Assembly: GCF_009193175.1 (NCBI RefSeq) | Contig: NZ_VUKE01000009.1 | Span: 62,001 to 126,000 of the forward strand | Reading direction: 5' to 3' | DNA: 64,000 nt | Source of the DNA: Georgenia ruanii | GTDB lineage: Bacteria > Actinomycetota > Actinomycetes > Actinomycetales > Actinomycetaceae | In this document: one piece after another, positions 25,567 to 34,134 of the stretch | Layout: the number at the start of each line of letters is the position of its first letter | How positions within the stretch are numbered: position 1 is the first letter of the stretch | Made by a program: the position numbers and the translations under genes | Notes under the pieces: generated by a model | Told to the model about the DNA's origin: nothing | Database searches by the model: none | Seen by the model: the letters and a program-made list of their open reading frames with translations, nothing else

Positions 25567-26738
25567 GCCACCGCTCCGACCTGGTCCTCGACGACGACGC
25601 CGGCCGTGGCCGCACCGTCGGCGTCGAGGACGAACCCGTGCGCCGGCCGGAAGTGCACGCTGACCTCCGCCCCCGGCTGCAGCGGCCCCTCCAGGCCCAC
25701 GTTCTGCTCGAAGACGCCGAGCTCCTGGCCCCAGGGCACCCGCACGAGGTACTGGGTGCTCACCCCGACGTAGCTGGTGTCGGTGATGACGCCGTCGACG
25801 GCGTTGACACCCTCGGGCACCGGCGTACCGGCCGGGGTGAGACGCAGCTTCTCCGGGCGCACGCCCACCCACACGTCCGTCCCGGTGGCCGAGCTCCGCC
25901 CGGCCGGGACGGCCCAGCGGCGCCCCTCGACGGACAGGGCCACGTCGTCGCCGGCGGCGTCCGCCGTCGCCCGCACGAGGTTGCACTGGCCGAGGAAGTT
26001 GGCCACGAAGGTCGTCGCGGGGCGGTCGTAGAGCTCGGCGGGGCTGCCCATCTGCTCGATGCGCCCGGCGTTCATCACCGCGATGGTGTCGGCCATGGTC
26101 ATGGCCTCCTCCTGGTCGTGGGTGACGTGGAGGAAGGTCAGGCCGACCTCGGTCTGGATGCGCTTGATCTCGATCTGCATCTGCCGGCGCAGCTTGAGGT
26201 CCAGCGCGCCGAGCGGCTCGTCGAGGAGGAGCACCTTGGGCTGGTTGATCAGCGCCCGGGCCAGCGCGACCCGCTGCTGCTGGCCGCCGGAGAGCTCGGC
26301 GGGCCGGCGGGCGCCGTACCCGCCGAGCTCGACGAGCTCGAGCATGCGCTCCACCTGCGCCTTGACGTCCTTGACGCCGCGGCGGCGCAGCCCGAAGGCC
26401 ACGTTCTCGAAGATGTCCAGGTGCGGGAAGAGGGCGTAGTTCTGGAAGACCGTGTTGATCGGCCGACGGTAGGGCTTGAGCCGGGTGACGTCCTGCCCGC
26501 CCAGCCTGATCTGCCCGGCGGTGGGCTCCTCGAGCCCGGCGACCATGCGCAGGGTCGTGGTCTTGCCGCACCCGGAGGCACCCAGCAGGGCGAAGAAGGA
26601 CCCCTGCGGGATCGTCACGGTGAGGTGGTCGACGGCGGTGTGCTCGCCGAACTGCTTGGAGACGTCCAGCAGCTCGAGGTCGCCCTCGATGGCGCCGGCG
26701 CGGTCCTTGCTGCGGGCGGTGCGGGCCATGCGTGCCAT
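25563..26738 (-). CDS. potA: Polyamine ABC transporter ATP-binding protein PotA
   Basis: The 391-aa ATPase has Walker A GASGCGKTT, signature ELSGGQQQRVALARAL, Walker B VLLLDEPLGALD and the H-loop HVTHDQEEAMTMAD. It then has a C-terminal TOBE regulatory domain (about residues 255-375). An extra basic leader (KDRAGAIEGDL) precedes the ABC domain. It overlaps potB by 4 bp and follows potD by 1 bp, so it belongs to a tightly coupled operon. Confidence 0.95.
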   Translation of the reverse strand: MARMARTARSKDRAGAIEGDLELLDVSKQFGEHTAVDHLTVTIPQGSFFALLGASGCGKTTTLRMVAGLEEPTAGQIRLGGQDVTRLKPYRRPINTVFQNYALFPHLDIFENVAFGLRRRGVKDVKAQVERMLELVELGGYGARRPAELSGGQQQRVALARALINQPKVLLLDEPLGALDLKLRRQMQIEIKRIQTEVGLTFLHVTHDQEEAMTMADTIAVMNAGRIEQMGSPAELYDRPATTFVANFLGQCNLVRATADAAGDDVALSVEGRRWAVPAGRSSATGTDVWVGVRPEKLRLTPAGTPVPEGVNAVDGVITDTSYVGVSTQYLVRVPWGQELGVFEQNVGLEGPLQPGAEVSVHFRPAHGFVLDADGAATAGVVVEDQVGAVA

Positions 26739-26739
26739 G

Positions 26740-27957
26740 TCAGGCCCCCACGACCTTCTGGAACTTCTCGGTGTAGGCGCGGTCCTGCTCCTCGGTCATT
26801 CCCATGAAGGTGTAGGAATTGGCGAGGAAGTCGTCGGTGGGGAAGATCAGCGGGTTCTCGGCGAGCTCCGGGTCGATCTTCGTCATCTCCTCCTGCGCGC
26901 CGGCGACGGGGCAGATGTAGTTCACCCAGGCGGCCACCTGGGCCGCCACCGCCGGGTCGTAGTAGTGGTCCATGAGGAGCTCGGCGTTCTTCTTGTGGGT
27001 GGCGCCGTTGGGCACGAGCATGTTGTCGCTCCAGAGGTTGAGACCCTCCTCCGGGGCGACGAACTTGATGTCCGGGTTGTCGAACTGCAGCTGGACGACG
27101 TCCCCGGACCACGCCATGGCCGCGACGATGTTGCCCTGCACGAGGTCCTGGGCGTAGTCGTTGCCGGTGAACGCGCGGATCTGGCCGACGTCGACGGCGC
27201 CCTGGAGACGCTCGAGCGCCAGGTCGAAGTCCGCGTCGGTGAACTTCGAGGGGTCCTTGCCGACCAGGGACAGCATGAACGCCATGGTGTCCTGCATCTC
27301 CGAGAGGAAGGTGATGCGGCCCTTGAGCTCGGGCTTGGTGAGGAGCTCCTGGAAGCTGCGCACCTCGCCCGTCTTGGCGGCGTTGTAGGCGATGCCGGTC
27401 AGGCCGGACTGCCACGGCACCGCATAGCTCCGGTCGGCGTCCCACGACGGCGAGGCGAGGTTCGGCAGGAGGTTCGCCTCGACGTTGGGCAGGTTGGCGT
27501 GGTCGAGCTTCTGCAGCCAGCCGTGGTTGATCATGCGGGCGGCCATGTAGTCGGTGAGCACGAACAGGTCGCGCCCCGTGGGCTGACCCTGCGAGAGCTG
27601 GCCCTGGACCTTGCCGAAGAACTCGGCATTGTCGTTGACCTCCTCGGTGTAGTTCACCGTGATGCCGGTCTTCTCCTCGAACGCCTCGAGGCTCGGCCGC
27701 GACTTCTCGTCCTCGGAGTAGTCGATGTACAGCGGCCAGTTGGAGAAGTTCACGGTCTTCTCCTTGTCGGACAGGTCCTCCGCCGCCGCGCCCGGGGTGC
27801 CCTTCTGGGCCGGGGTGCCGCAGGCGGCGAGCAGGGCCGCCGCGCCGAGGGCGAGGCCGCCGGCGCCGGCGGTGCGCAGGAACGCCCGGCGGGAGACGGC
27901 GGAGGGCACGGCGAGGGTGCGCCGGGCCGGGAGCGAGGGGCGAGCAAGGGGAGCCAT
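26740..27957 (-). CDS. potD: Spermidine/putrescine-binding lipoprotein PotD
   Basis: The 405-aa protein has a twin-arginine signal with lipobox (SRRAFLRTAGAGG ... LLAAC), so it is a Tat-exported lipoprotein. The mature protein begins with NFSNWPLYIDYSEDE, the hallmark of PotD/PotF, and keeps the acidic and aromatic ligand residues (SWDADRSYAVPW, WSGDVVQLQF). ATG 27957 overlaps the stop of the upstream leader ORF (TGATG) and has its own AAGGA. The long in-frame upstream extension has no usable start. Confidence 0.95.
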   Translation of the reverse strand: MAPLARPSLPARRTLAVPSAVSRRAFLRTAGAGGLALGAAALLAACGTPAQKGTPGAAAEDLSDKEKTVNFSNWPLYIDYSEDEKSRPSLEAFEEKTGITVNYTEEVNDNAEFFGKVQGQLSQGQPTGRDLFVLTDYMAARMINHGWLQKLDHANLPNVEANLLPNLASPSWDADRSYAVPWQSGLTGIAYNAAKTGEVRSFQELLTKPELKGRITFLSEMQDTMAFMLSLVGKDPSKFTDADFDLALERLQGAVDVGQIRAFTGNDYAQDLVQGNIVAAMAWSGDVVQLQFDNPDIKFVAPEEGLNLWSDNMLVPNGATHKKNAELLMDHYYDPAVAAQVAAWVNYICPVAGAQEEMTKIDPELAENPLIFPTDDFLANSYTFMGMTEEQDRAYTEKFQKVVGA

Positions 27958-28052
27958 CAGCGTCCTTCGGAGAGTCGGGGCGGTGCAGCGGCGAGGGCAC
28001 GGCAACGGGCGGCGCGCACAGGTGGCGCCGCCACGGCGGTGCAGAACGTCAT
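27957..28052 (-). CDS. Leader ORF (31 aa), translationally coupled to potD
   Basis: A near-perfect ribosome site AAGGAGGTGG (28061-28070) lies 8 nt before ATG 28052. The frame encodes 31 residues with two Cys and several Arg (MTFCTAVAAPPVRAARCRAL, then AAAPPRLSEGR). It stops at TGA overlapping the potD start. The ribosome site is the best in the region and does not serve potD directly, because it is out of frame. G/C third-position bias is lower (about 70 %) than in neighbouring genes, as expected for a regulatory leader. A role in sensing polyamines or Arg is inference. Confidence 0.6.
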   Translation of the reverse strand: MTFCTAVAAPPVRAARCRALAAAPPRLSEGR

Positions 28053-28120
28053 AGGTCCGACCACCTCCTTGTCGTGCTCCGCAGTGAGTTGACGCCGATA
28101 CTGGCACGAGGTGGCCCCGA

Positions 28121-28180
28121 TCACATAGATATCCGTTGTGAATTTCTCGTTTCGCTTCGGATTCAGTGGTTACAACTCGG
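28121..28180. promoter_or_regulatory. AT-rich operator region between potD and the Lrp gene
   Basis: A 60-bp low-GC island contains an inverted pair GTTGTGAA (28135-28142) and TTACAAC (28170-28176), and TTTCG (28150) 19 bp before GTTACA (28169). The same TTTCG/GTTACA pair occurs in the other polyamine promoter region. It is probably the binding site of the Lrp/AsnC regulator. Confidence 0.45.
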
Positions 28181-28194
28181 TCACCGCTGACATC

Positions 28195-28668
28195 ATGAAG
28201 ACCGTGACCAGGCACCGGACCAACGGCCTCGACGACGTCTCCAAGACCATCGTCGCCCAGCTGCAGCAGGACGGACGCCGCTCCTACGCCACCATCGGCC
28301 GGGCCGTCGGGCTCTCCGAGGCGGCCGTGCGCCAGCGCGTCCAGCGACTCCTCGACAGCGGCGTCATGCAGATCGTCGCGGTCACCGACCCGGTACAGGT
28401 GGGCGTGGGCCGCCAGGCGATGATCGGCATCCAGGTCGAGGGCGAGATCCAGCCGGTGGCCACCCAGCTGGCCCAGATGTCCGAGGTGGACTACGTCGTC
28501 ATCACCGCCGGGTCCTTCGACATCCTGGTGGAGGTGGTCGCCGAGGACGACGCGCACCTGCTCGAGATCCTCTCCTCGCGCATCCGCGGGCTGCCCGGGG
28601 TGCGCACCACCGAGACGTTCGTGTACCTCAAGCTCGAGAAGCAGACGTACTCCTGGGGCACCCACTGA
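28195..28668 (+). CDS. Lrp/AsnC-family regulator of the polyamine genes
   Basis: The 157-aa protein has the Lrp helix-turn-helix (LDDVSKTIVAQLQQDGRRSYATIGRAVGLSEAAVRQRVQRLL) and the RAM ligand domain with YVVITAGSFDILVEVVAEDD. ATG 28195 is chosen over GTG 28138: the codons between are AT-rich (AAT, TTT, AGT) and look like promoter DNA. It is divergent from potD and converges with the aguB operon. Lrp proteins of this type (PtrR-like) control putrescine use, so this is the likely local regulator. Confidence 0.9.
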   Translation: MKTVTRHRTNGLDDVSKTIVAQLQQDGRRSYATIGRAVGLSEAAVRQRVQRLLDSGVMQIVAVTDPVQVGVGRQAMIGIQVEGEIQPVATQLAQMSEVDYVVITAGSFDILVEVVAEDDAHLLEILSSRIRGLPGVRTTETFVYLKLEKQTYSWGTH

Positions 28669-28699
28669 CCCCTTCCGGCCCCCCGCAGCGACGCGCCAG

Positions 28700-28717
28700 C
28701 CCACCAACCCTGGTGGG
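28700..28717. terminator. Hairpin between Lrp gene and aguB
   Basis: CCCACCA pairs with TGGTGGG around ACCC, in the gap between convergent genes. A short AT stretch (CATTAT) follows on the plus side. Confidence 0.55.
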
Positions 28718-28826
28718 AGGGCGCATTATCGGCGGGCGCTGCAGCCGCAACGGTGGCGGCCGACGAGTCCTGTAGCGGTCGGCGGCGGCCGGAGCATGGG
28801 CGCGCACCGCGCGCGGGAGCGGGCCG

Positions 28827-29831
28827 TCAGCCGCCACCCCGCGCGCCGCCCACCCCCGCCGCTTGCCCGTGCGCCCCGGGCGAGCCCTGCGTCCCGGGCG
28901 CGCCGGCCAGCCGGGCATAGGTGTCGGGTCGCCGGGTGGCGATCAGAGGGAACAGGTCGAGCCAGTCGCGGCGCTGGGCGAGGTCGAGCTCGGCGACCAG
29001 GACGGCGTCGGCGTCGCGCGGGGCCTGCACCAGCACCCGCCCGTAGGGGTCGGAGATGAACGAGGAGCCGTAGAAGGTGTTCAGGCCCTCGTCGCCCCAC
29101 CGGTTGACGGCCACCATGAACGTCCCGTTGGCGATGCCGTGGGCGACGATCGTGTGCTGCCACAGCGGCTGGGTGTCGAACCCGGGGTGGTCCGGCTCGG
29201 AGCCGATCGCCGTCGGGTAGGCGACAAGGTCCGCGCCGGCCAGCGCGTAGGCACGGGCCACCTCGGGGAACCACTGGTCCCAGCAGGTCGGCAGGCCGAG
29301 GGCGACCCGGCCAACGGGCGTGTTCAGGGCGACGACCGGGTAGGGGTCGCCGTCGGCGGGGCCGGGCCGGAAGTAGGCGTCCTCGTGGTAGCCGGCGGTG
29401 ACGGGGATGTGCAGCTTGCGGGTGGCGGCCAGCAGGGCGCCGTCGGGGGCGACGAGGATGGCGGTGTTGTACCCGCGCCCGTCCGGCCCAGGCGCGCGCT
29501 CGAACAGCGAGGCGTGGACCGGGACGCCGGCCGCGGCGGCCGCCTCGGCGGCGAAGGCGTACGTGGGGCCGCCGAGCAGCTGTTCCGCGGTGGCGTCGGC
29601 GGGCCCGGTGGGTCGGGTGTCGGCGAGGTAGCGGGTGAGCGTGAGCTCTTGGAGGAAGACGACCTGCGCGCCGGCGGTCGCCGCGGCGAAGATGCCCTCG
29701 CGCAGCGCGGCCCGGTGCTCGGCCGGGTCGGGGTGCCAGCGGGTCTGCACCGCCCCGACGCGCACCGGCTCGGACGCGGGCGGGTGGACGCGGGCGGGGG
29801 ACGGCGGCGCCTGGGCCGTCAGGACCTTCAT
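28827..29831 (-). CDS. aguB: N-carbamoylputrescine amidase
   Basis: The 334-aa nitrilase-superfamily enzyme has the catalytic triad: Glu in VVFLQELTLTRY, Lys in TRKLHIP and Cys in LPTCWDQWFPEVARAYAL. CWDQWFPE and YPTAIGSEP are specific to N-carbamoylputrescine amidase. It converts N-carbamoylputrescine to putrescine, CO2 and NH3. The N-terminus has 22 extra residues, and the C-terminus carries a Gly/Ala tail (about 30 aa). Its start overlaps the aguA stop by 4 bp. Confidence 0.93.
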   Translation of the reverse strand: MKVLTAQAPPSPARVHPPASEPVRVGAVQTRWHPDPAEHRAALREGIFAAATAGAQVVFLQELTLTRYLADTRPTGPADATAEQLLGGPTYAFAAEAAAAAGVPVHASLFERAPGPDGRGYNTAILVAPDGALLAATRKLHIPVTAGYHEDAYFRPGPADGDPYPVVALNTPVGRVALGLPTCWDQWFPEVARAYALAGADLVAYPTAIGSEPDHPGFDTQPLWQHTIVAHGIANGTFMVAVNRWGDEGLNTFYGSSFISDPYGRVLVQAPRDADAVLVAELDLAQRRDWLDLFPLIATRRPDTYARLAGAPGTQGSPGAHGQAAGVGGARGGG

Positions 29832-30940
29832 CGTGCCTCCTTCGCCGGCGCGGGCGCCGGCTGCTGCTGGGTGATGCAGTGGACCCCGCCGCCGAAGGCG
29901 AAGACGTCCCGCCCGTCCACGGTGACGATCGTCCGGCCGGGGTAGGCCGCGGCGAGCACGTCGACGGCGCCGGCGTCCGCGGGGTCTGCGAACGTGCCGA
30001 CGACCACGGCGCCGTTGGCCACGTAGTGGTTGACGTAGGAGTAGTCGCTGATCCCGCCGTCGGCGGCCGGAACGGTGGGGGCGGGCAGGTCCAGGATCTC
30101 CAGCCGCCGGCCGCGGGCGTCGACGGCGCCGGCGAGCACCTCGCGGACCTGGGCGCTCACCGCGTGGTCGGGGTGGGCGGGGTCCTGCTGGTCGTGGACG
30201 ACGACGACGCCGGGCCGCACGAACGCGGCGACGATGTCCACGTGCCCGCGGGTGCCGAACTCGTCGTAGTCCCGGGTCAGCCCGCGCGGCAGCCAGATCG
30301 CCGTGGTCGTGCCCAGCCGGGCGTGAACCTCGGCCTCCACCGCCGCGCGGGTGGCGCCGGGGTTGCGGTGCGGGTCGAGCTGGACGGTCTCGGTGAGCAG
30401 CACGGTGCCCTCGCCGTCGACGTGGATCCCGCCACCCTCGTTGACCAGCCACGACGGCGCCACCTCCGCGCCCGCCAGCGCCGCCACCCGCCGGGCCAGG
30501 TGCCGGTCCTGCCCCCAGGCGGCCCACTCCTGGGCGCCCCAGCCGTTGAACACCCAGTCGACGGCGACGACGGCGCCGGCGGCGTCGCGCACGAACGTCG
30601 GGCCGCTGTCGCGCATCCACGCATCGTCCAGCGCCAGCTCGACCGTCTCCACGCCAGGCGGCAGGACCGCGGCCGCGGCCTGGCCGTCGCCCGGGGCCAC
30701 CACCATGGTCACCGGTTCGTGCCCCACCACGGCCGTGGCCACCGCCGCCCAGGCGCGGCGGGCCGCGGCCAGCGTGGCCGAGCCGTCGGGGCCGAAGGTG
30801 GCGTTCGCCGTCGGGAAGGCCATCCACGTGCGGGTGTGCGGCTCCCACTCCGCCGGCATGAACGTGCCCGGCGCGCCCGTGGCGGCCGGCATGACGCCTG
30901 GACGAGCAGACGACATCTCGCCGCGAGGGGTGGGGGTCAC
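29828..30940 (-). CDS. aguA: Agmatine deiminase
   Basis: The 370-aa protein is a guanidino-group modifying enzyme with MPAEWEPHTRTWMAFP, DDAWMRDSGPTFV, NEGGGIHVDGEGT, GHVDIVAAFV and the nucleophile GGGVHCITQQQPA. It hydrolyses agmatine to N-carbamoylputrescine and ammonia. GTG 30940 is chosen because it makes a GTGA overlap with the aldehyde dehydrogenase stop. ATG 30916 is an alternative. Together with aguB it forms the two-step agmatine-to-putrescine route. Confidence 0.95.
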   Translation of the reverse strand: MTPTPRGEMSSARPGVMPAATGAPGTFMPAEWEPHTRTWMAFPTANATFGPDGSATLAAARRAWAAVATAVVGHEPVTMVVAPGDGQAAAAVLPPGVETVELALDDAWMRDSGPTFVRDAAGAVVAVDWVFNGWGAQEWAAWGQDRHLARRVAALAGAEVAPSWLVNEGGGIHVDGEGTVLLTETVQLDPHRNPGATRAAVEAEVHARLGTTTAIWLPRGLTRDYDEFGTRGHVDIVAAFVRPGVVVVHDQQDPAHPDHAVSAQVREVLAGAVDARGRRLEILDLPAPTVPAADGGISDYSYVNHYVANGAVVVGTFADPADAGAVDVLAAAYPGRTIVTVDGRDVFAFGGGVHCITQQQPAPAPAKEAR

Positions 30941-32415
30941 CGGCGCACCCGGAACACGGTGTCGTGCCAGGGACGCTCCGGGCCGCTCTCGCGGCTGGCC
31001 AGGACGTGCTTGACGTTCGTGTACTCCTCGAGCGAGTACGCCGACATGTCCTTGCCGAACCCGGAGGCCTTGTACCCGCCGTGCGGCATCTCCGAGGTGA
31101 TGGTGATGTGGTCGTTGAGCCACACGCACCCGGCCTGGATCTCCTCGCTCGCGCGCAGCGAGCGCGCCAGGCTCGTGGTCCACGCCGACGCCGCGAGCCC
31201 GTAGGGGGTGTCGTTGGCCAGGGCGATCGCCTCGTCGTCGGTGTCGAACGGCAGCGCGACGAGCACCGGGCCGAAGACCTCCCGCTGGACGATCTCGCTG
31301 TCCTGGGCGGCGTCGACGACCAGGGTGGGCCGGTAGAACGCCCCGGCCGCGAGGGCGCCGTCGGGCGCCGCCCCGCCGGCGAGCACGCGCGCCCCGGCGG
31401 CGCGGGCGCGGTCGACGAAGCCGGCCACCTTGTCGCGGTGGGCGTGGGTGATGAGCGCGCCGAGGTCGGTCTCGGGGTCGGTGGGGTCGCCGACGACCAC
31501 CTGGTCCATGAGCTCGGCCACCCGCGCGGTGAACGCGGCGAAGAGCGGGCGCTGGACGTAGGCGCGGGTCGCGGCGGTGCAGTCTTGCCCGCCGTTGATG
31601 ATCGCCCCGGCGACGGCGCCTCGGGCGGCGGCCTCGAGGTCGGCGTCGTCGAAGACGACGAAGGGGGCCTTGCCACCGAGCTCGAGGTGCACGCGCTTGG
31701 CCGTCTCGGCGGCCAGCGCCATGATCCGCCGGCCCACCGCCGTCGACCCGGTGAAGGAGGTCATCGCCACGCCGGGGTGGCGCACGAGGTGCTCGCCCAC
31801 GCTCGGCCCGGGGCCGGTGACGACGTTGATCACCCCGTCCGGCAGGCCGGCGGCGGCGGCCGCCTCGGCGAGCAGCAAGGTGGTGCCGGGGGTGAGCTCG
31901 GAGGGCTTGAGCACGATCGTGTTCCCGGCGGCGACCGCGGGCAGGATCTTCCACCCGGCCATCTGCAGCGGGTAGTTCCACGGCGCGATGGACCCGACGA
32001 CGCCGACCGGCTCGCGGCGCACCAGCGAGGTGGCCCGGCCGGCGTACTCCCCGGCGGCCAGGCCCTGGAGCTGGCGGGCGGCGCCGGCGAAGAAGGCGGC
32101 GTTGTCGATGGTGCCGGGCACGTCGAACTCGGTGGACATGCGGATGGTCTTGCCGGTCTGAGCGGTCTCGACGGCGGCCAGCTCGTCCGCGCGCCGGTCG
32201 AGCTCGGCGGCCAGGCGCAGCAGCGCGTCGGCCCGCTCCCCCGGCGTCAGGCCCGACCAGGCGGGCAGCGCGGCGGTGGCGGCGGCGACGGCGTCGTCGA
32301 CGTCGGCGGGGCTCGCGTACCGCAGCGTCTCGGCGGCCTCGCCGGTGGCCGGGTCGATCCGGGTGCCGCTCGGTCCGCGGCCGTCGCGGTACTCACCGGC
32401 GATGTACTGGTGCAT
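30937..32415 (-). CDS. patD: Gamma-aminobutyraldehyde dehydrogenase
   Basis: The 492-aa ALDH has the Rossmann NAD region (PWNYPLQMAGWKILPAVAAGN), catalytic Glu in LELGGKAP and catalytic Cys in GGQDCTAATR. The sequence and context (agmatine deiminase, putrescine aminotransferase) fit oxidation of 4-aminobutanal to GABA. It is the second gene of a four-gene operon puuB-like, patD, aguA, aguB, and overlaps aguA by 4 bp. Confidence 0.92.
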   Translation of the reverse strand: MHQYIAGEYRDGRGPSGTRIDPATGEAAETLRYASPADVDDAVAAATAALPAWSGLTPGERADALLRLAAELDRRADELAAVETAQTGKTIRMSTEFDVPGTIDNAAFFAGAARQLQGLAAGEYAGRATSLVRREPVGVVGSIAPWNYPLQMAGWKILPAVAAGNTIVLKPSELTPGTTLLLAEAAAAAGLPDGVINVVTGPGPSVGEHLVRHPGVAMTSFTGSTAVGRRIMALAAETAKRVHLELGGKAPFVVFDDADLEAAARGAVAGAIINGGQDCTAATRAYVQRPLFAAFTARVAELMDQVVVGDPTDPETDLGALITHAHRDKVAGFVDRARAAGARVLAGGAAPDGALAAGAFYRPTLVVDAAQDSEIVQREVFGPVLVALPFDTDDEAIALANDTPYGLAASAWTTSLARSLRASEEIQAGCVWLNDHITITSEMPHGGYKASGFGKDMSAYSLEEYTNVKHVLASRESGPERPWHDTVFRVRR

Positions 32416-32458
32416 GGGTGCCTCCGAGGGGTGGGTCGGGCGCGCGGCGCCGGGCGGG

Positions 32459-33964
32459 TCAGGAGTCGAAGCCGAGCTTGAGCGCGTCGAGGAGCCGCAG
32501 CCACGGCCCGCGCCGCCCCTCGCGGCGATCGGCCCGGGCCAGCGCCGCGACGGTGAGCGTGATGCCGAGCCAGGCCAGCGGCTCGGGCGGGAAGGGGCGG
32601 GGGCGACGGCGCACCATGGCCAGGGCGGTGCGCTCGGTGCGCACGCCGTCGAGCAGGTCGAGCATGACGTCCCCGGCGAAGCGGGTGGCGCCCACGCCCA
32701 GGCCGGTGAAGCCGGCCGCGGAGGCGACCCGGCCGCCGTGCGCGGTGGTGAAGAAGGCGAAGAACCGGCTGCAGGTGTCGATGGCGCCGCCCCAGGCGTG
32801 GGTGAACCGGATGCCGCGCAGCTGGGGGAAGGTGGCGAGCAGGTGGGCGGCGAGGCGCTCGAAGGTCGCCTCGTTGGTCTCGTGCTCGGGCCGCACCCGG
32901 CCCCCGTAGTGGTAGACGGCGTCGTAGCCGCCGAAGAGGATCCGGTTGTCGGCGGTGAGCCGGTAGTAGTGGAAGCGGTTGCTCAGGTCCGCCAGGCCCT
33001 GCCGGCGGCGCCAGCCGATGGCGTCGAGCTGGTCCGCGGTGAGCGGCTCGGTCATGAGCGCGTAGTCGTAGACCGGGACGGTGTGCAGCCGGGTGCGGCG
33101 CAGCAGCGACGGGAAGGCGTTGGTGGCCAGGGCGACGCGCCGGGCGGTGACCGTGCCGCCGTCGGTGTCGAGCGTGACGGCGTCCGCGGTGGCGGCGAGC
33201 GCGCGCACCGGCGTGTGCTCGTAGACCTCCACGCCCAGCTCGCGGCACACCCGCGCCAGGCCCCACGCCAGCTTGGCGGGGTTGAGCAGGACGGTGCCGG
33301 CGGTGTCCCACAGGCCGGCGCGGTACAGCGGGGAGGCCACCTCGGCGCGCACGGCGGCGGCGTCGAAGAAGACGGTCGCGGCGCCGGCGTCCGGGGCCGG
33401 CTCGGCGCCGGCCTCGTCCGCCTCCTCCGCCAGCCAGGCCACCTCGTGCGCCTCGGTGGCGACGTTGAGCGTGCCGGTCCGCTCGAGGTCGCAGTCGATG
33501 TCGTAGCGCTCGATCGTCGCCACCAGCTCGGCGAGGTTCTCCCGCCCCAGCTCGCGCAGCCGGTCGAGCTCACCGGGCAGGTGGCGGACGCCGTTGGCGT
33601 CGCCGTGCGTCAGGCTCGCCTCGCAGAAGCCGCCGTTGCGCCCCGACGCGGCCCAGCCGATGCGGCGCGCCTCGAGCAGCACCACCCGCCGGGCGGGGTC
33701 GCGCTCCTTGGCGCGCAGGGCGGTCCACAGCCCGGCGAAGCCGCCGCCGACGACGGCGAGGTCGGTGTCGACCTCGCCGGCCAGGGCCGGGGCGGCGTCC
33801 GGACGGCGCGGGTCGTCGAGCCAGAAGGGCCGGCGCCGCGCGCCCGCCAGGGCGGCGCGGATCTCGGCGCTTGGGACCTCGGCCTCGGCCCGCTCGTAGA
33901 CGGTCCGGCGACGCGCGCGCCGGGCGCCGGTCCCTCCGGGTCGGAGTTCGCTGTCCGCTGCCAC
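32459..33964 (-). CDS. FAD-dependent amine oxidase (PuuB/DAO family)
   Basis: The 501-aa protein has the FAD motif DLAVVGGGFAGLWTALRAKERDP at about residues 65-88 and SGRNGGFCEASLTHG, the PuuB/gamma-glutamylputrescine oxidase signature. FTHAWGGAIDTCSRFFAFF near the C-terminus lines the flavin. It oxidises an amine or gamma-glutamyl amine to an aldehyde, feeding PatD. No puuA (gamma-glutamylputrescine synthetase) adjoins, so free putrescine or another amine may be the substrate. GTG 33964 is preferred because AGAGAGG is better spaced there than for GTG 33970. Confidence 0.88.
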   Translation of the reverse strand: MAADSELRPGGTGARRARRRTVYERAEAEVPSAEIRAALAGARRRPFWLDDPRRPDAAPALAGEVDTDLAVVGGGFAGLWTALRAKERDPARRVVLLEARRIGWAASGRNGGFCEASLTHGDANGVRHLPGELDRLRELGRENLAELVATIERYDIDCDLERTGTLNVATEAHEVAWLAEEADEAGAEPAPDAGAATVFFDAAAVRAEVASPLYRAGLWDTAGTVLLNPAKLAWGLARVCRELGVEVYEHTPVRALAATADAVTLDTDGGTVTARRVALATNAFPSLLRRTRLHTVPVYDYALMTEPLTADQLDAIGWRRRQGLADLSNRFHYYRLTADNRILFGGYDAVYHYGGRVRPEHETNEATFERLAAHLLATFPQLRGIRFTHAWGGAIDTCSRFFAFFTTAHGGRVASAAGFTGLGVGATRFAGDVMLDLLDGVRTERTALAMVRRRPRPFPPEPLAWLGITLTVAALARADRREGRRGPWLRLLDALKLGFDS

Positions 33965-34029
33965 GTCCACCTCTCTGCTGCGCGGGCAGACCCCGCCGGT
34001 TGTCGCCGATCTTGGCAGAGAACCCGAAA

Positions 34030-34075
34030 CTGAACAAGGGATTTCGTCGTCAAACTGCCGTTACACGATGGAATC
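34030..34075. promoter_or_regulatory. AT-rich operator region between the oxidase and aminotransferase genes
   Basis: A low-GC island in the divergent promoter contains TTTCG (34042) 18 bp before GTTACA (34060), matching the pair in the potD/Lrp gap (19 bp apart). A TAGGGT -10 for the aminotransferase lies at 34102-34107. It is a candidate second site of the Lrp regulator. Confidence 0.4.
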
Positions 34076-34134
34076 CGTGGCGCTGGCGGTCCCCGGGGCG
34101 CTAGGGTCACCCCAATCGCCGACCGGAGGAACCC

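Noticed and set aside
28138-28194. GTG 28138 as start of the Lrp regulator
   Set aside because: The intervening codons are AT-rich and fit the promoter/operator region. ATG 28195 gives the normal family length.
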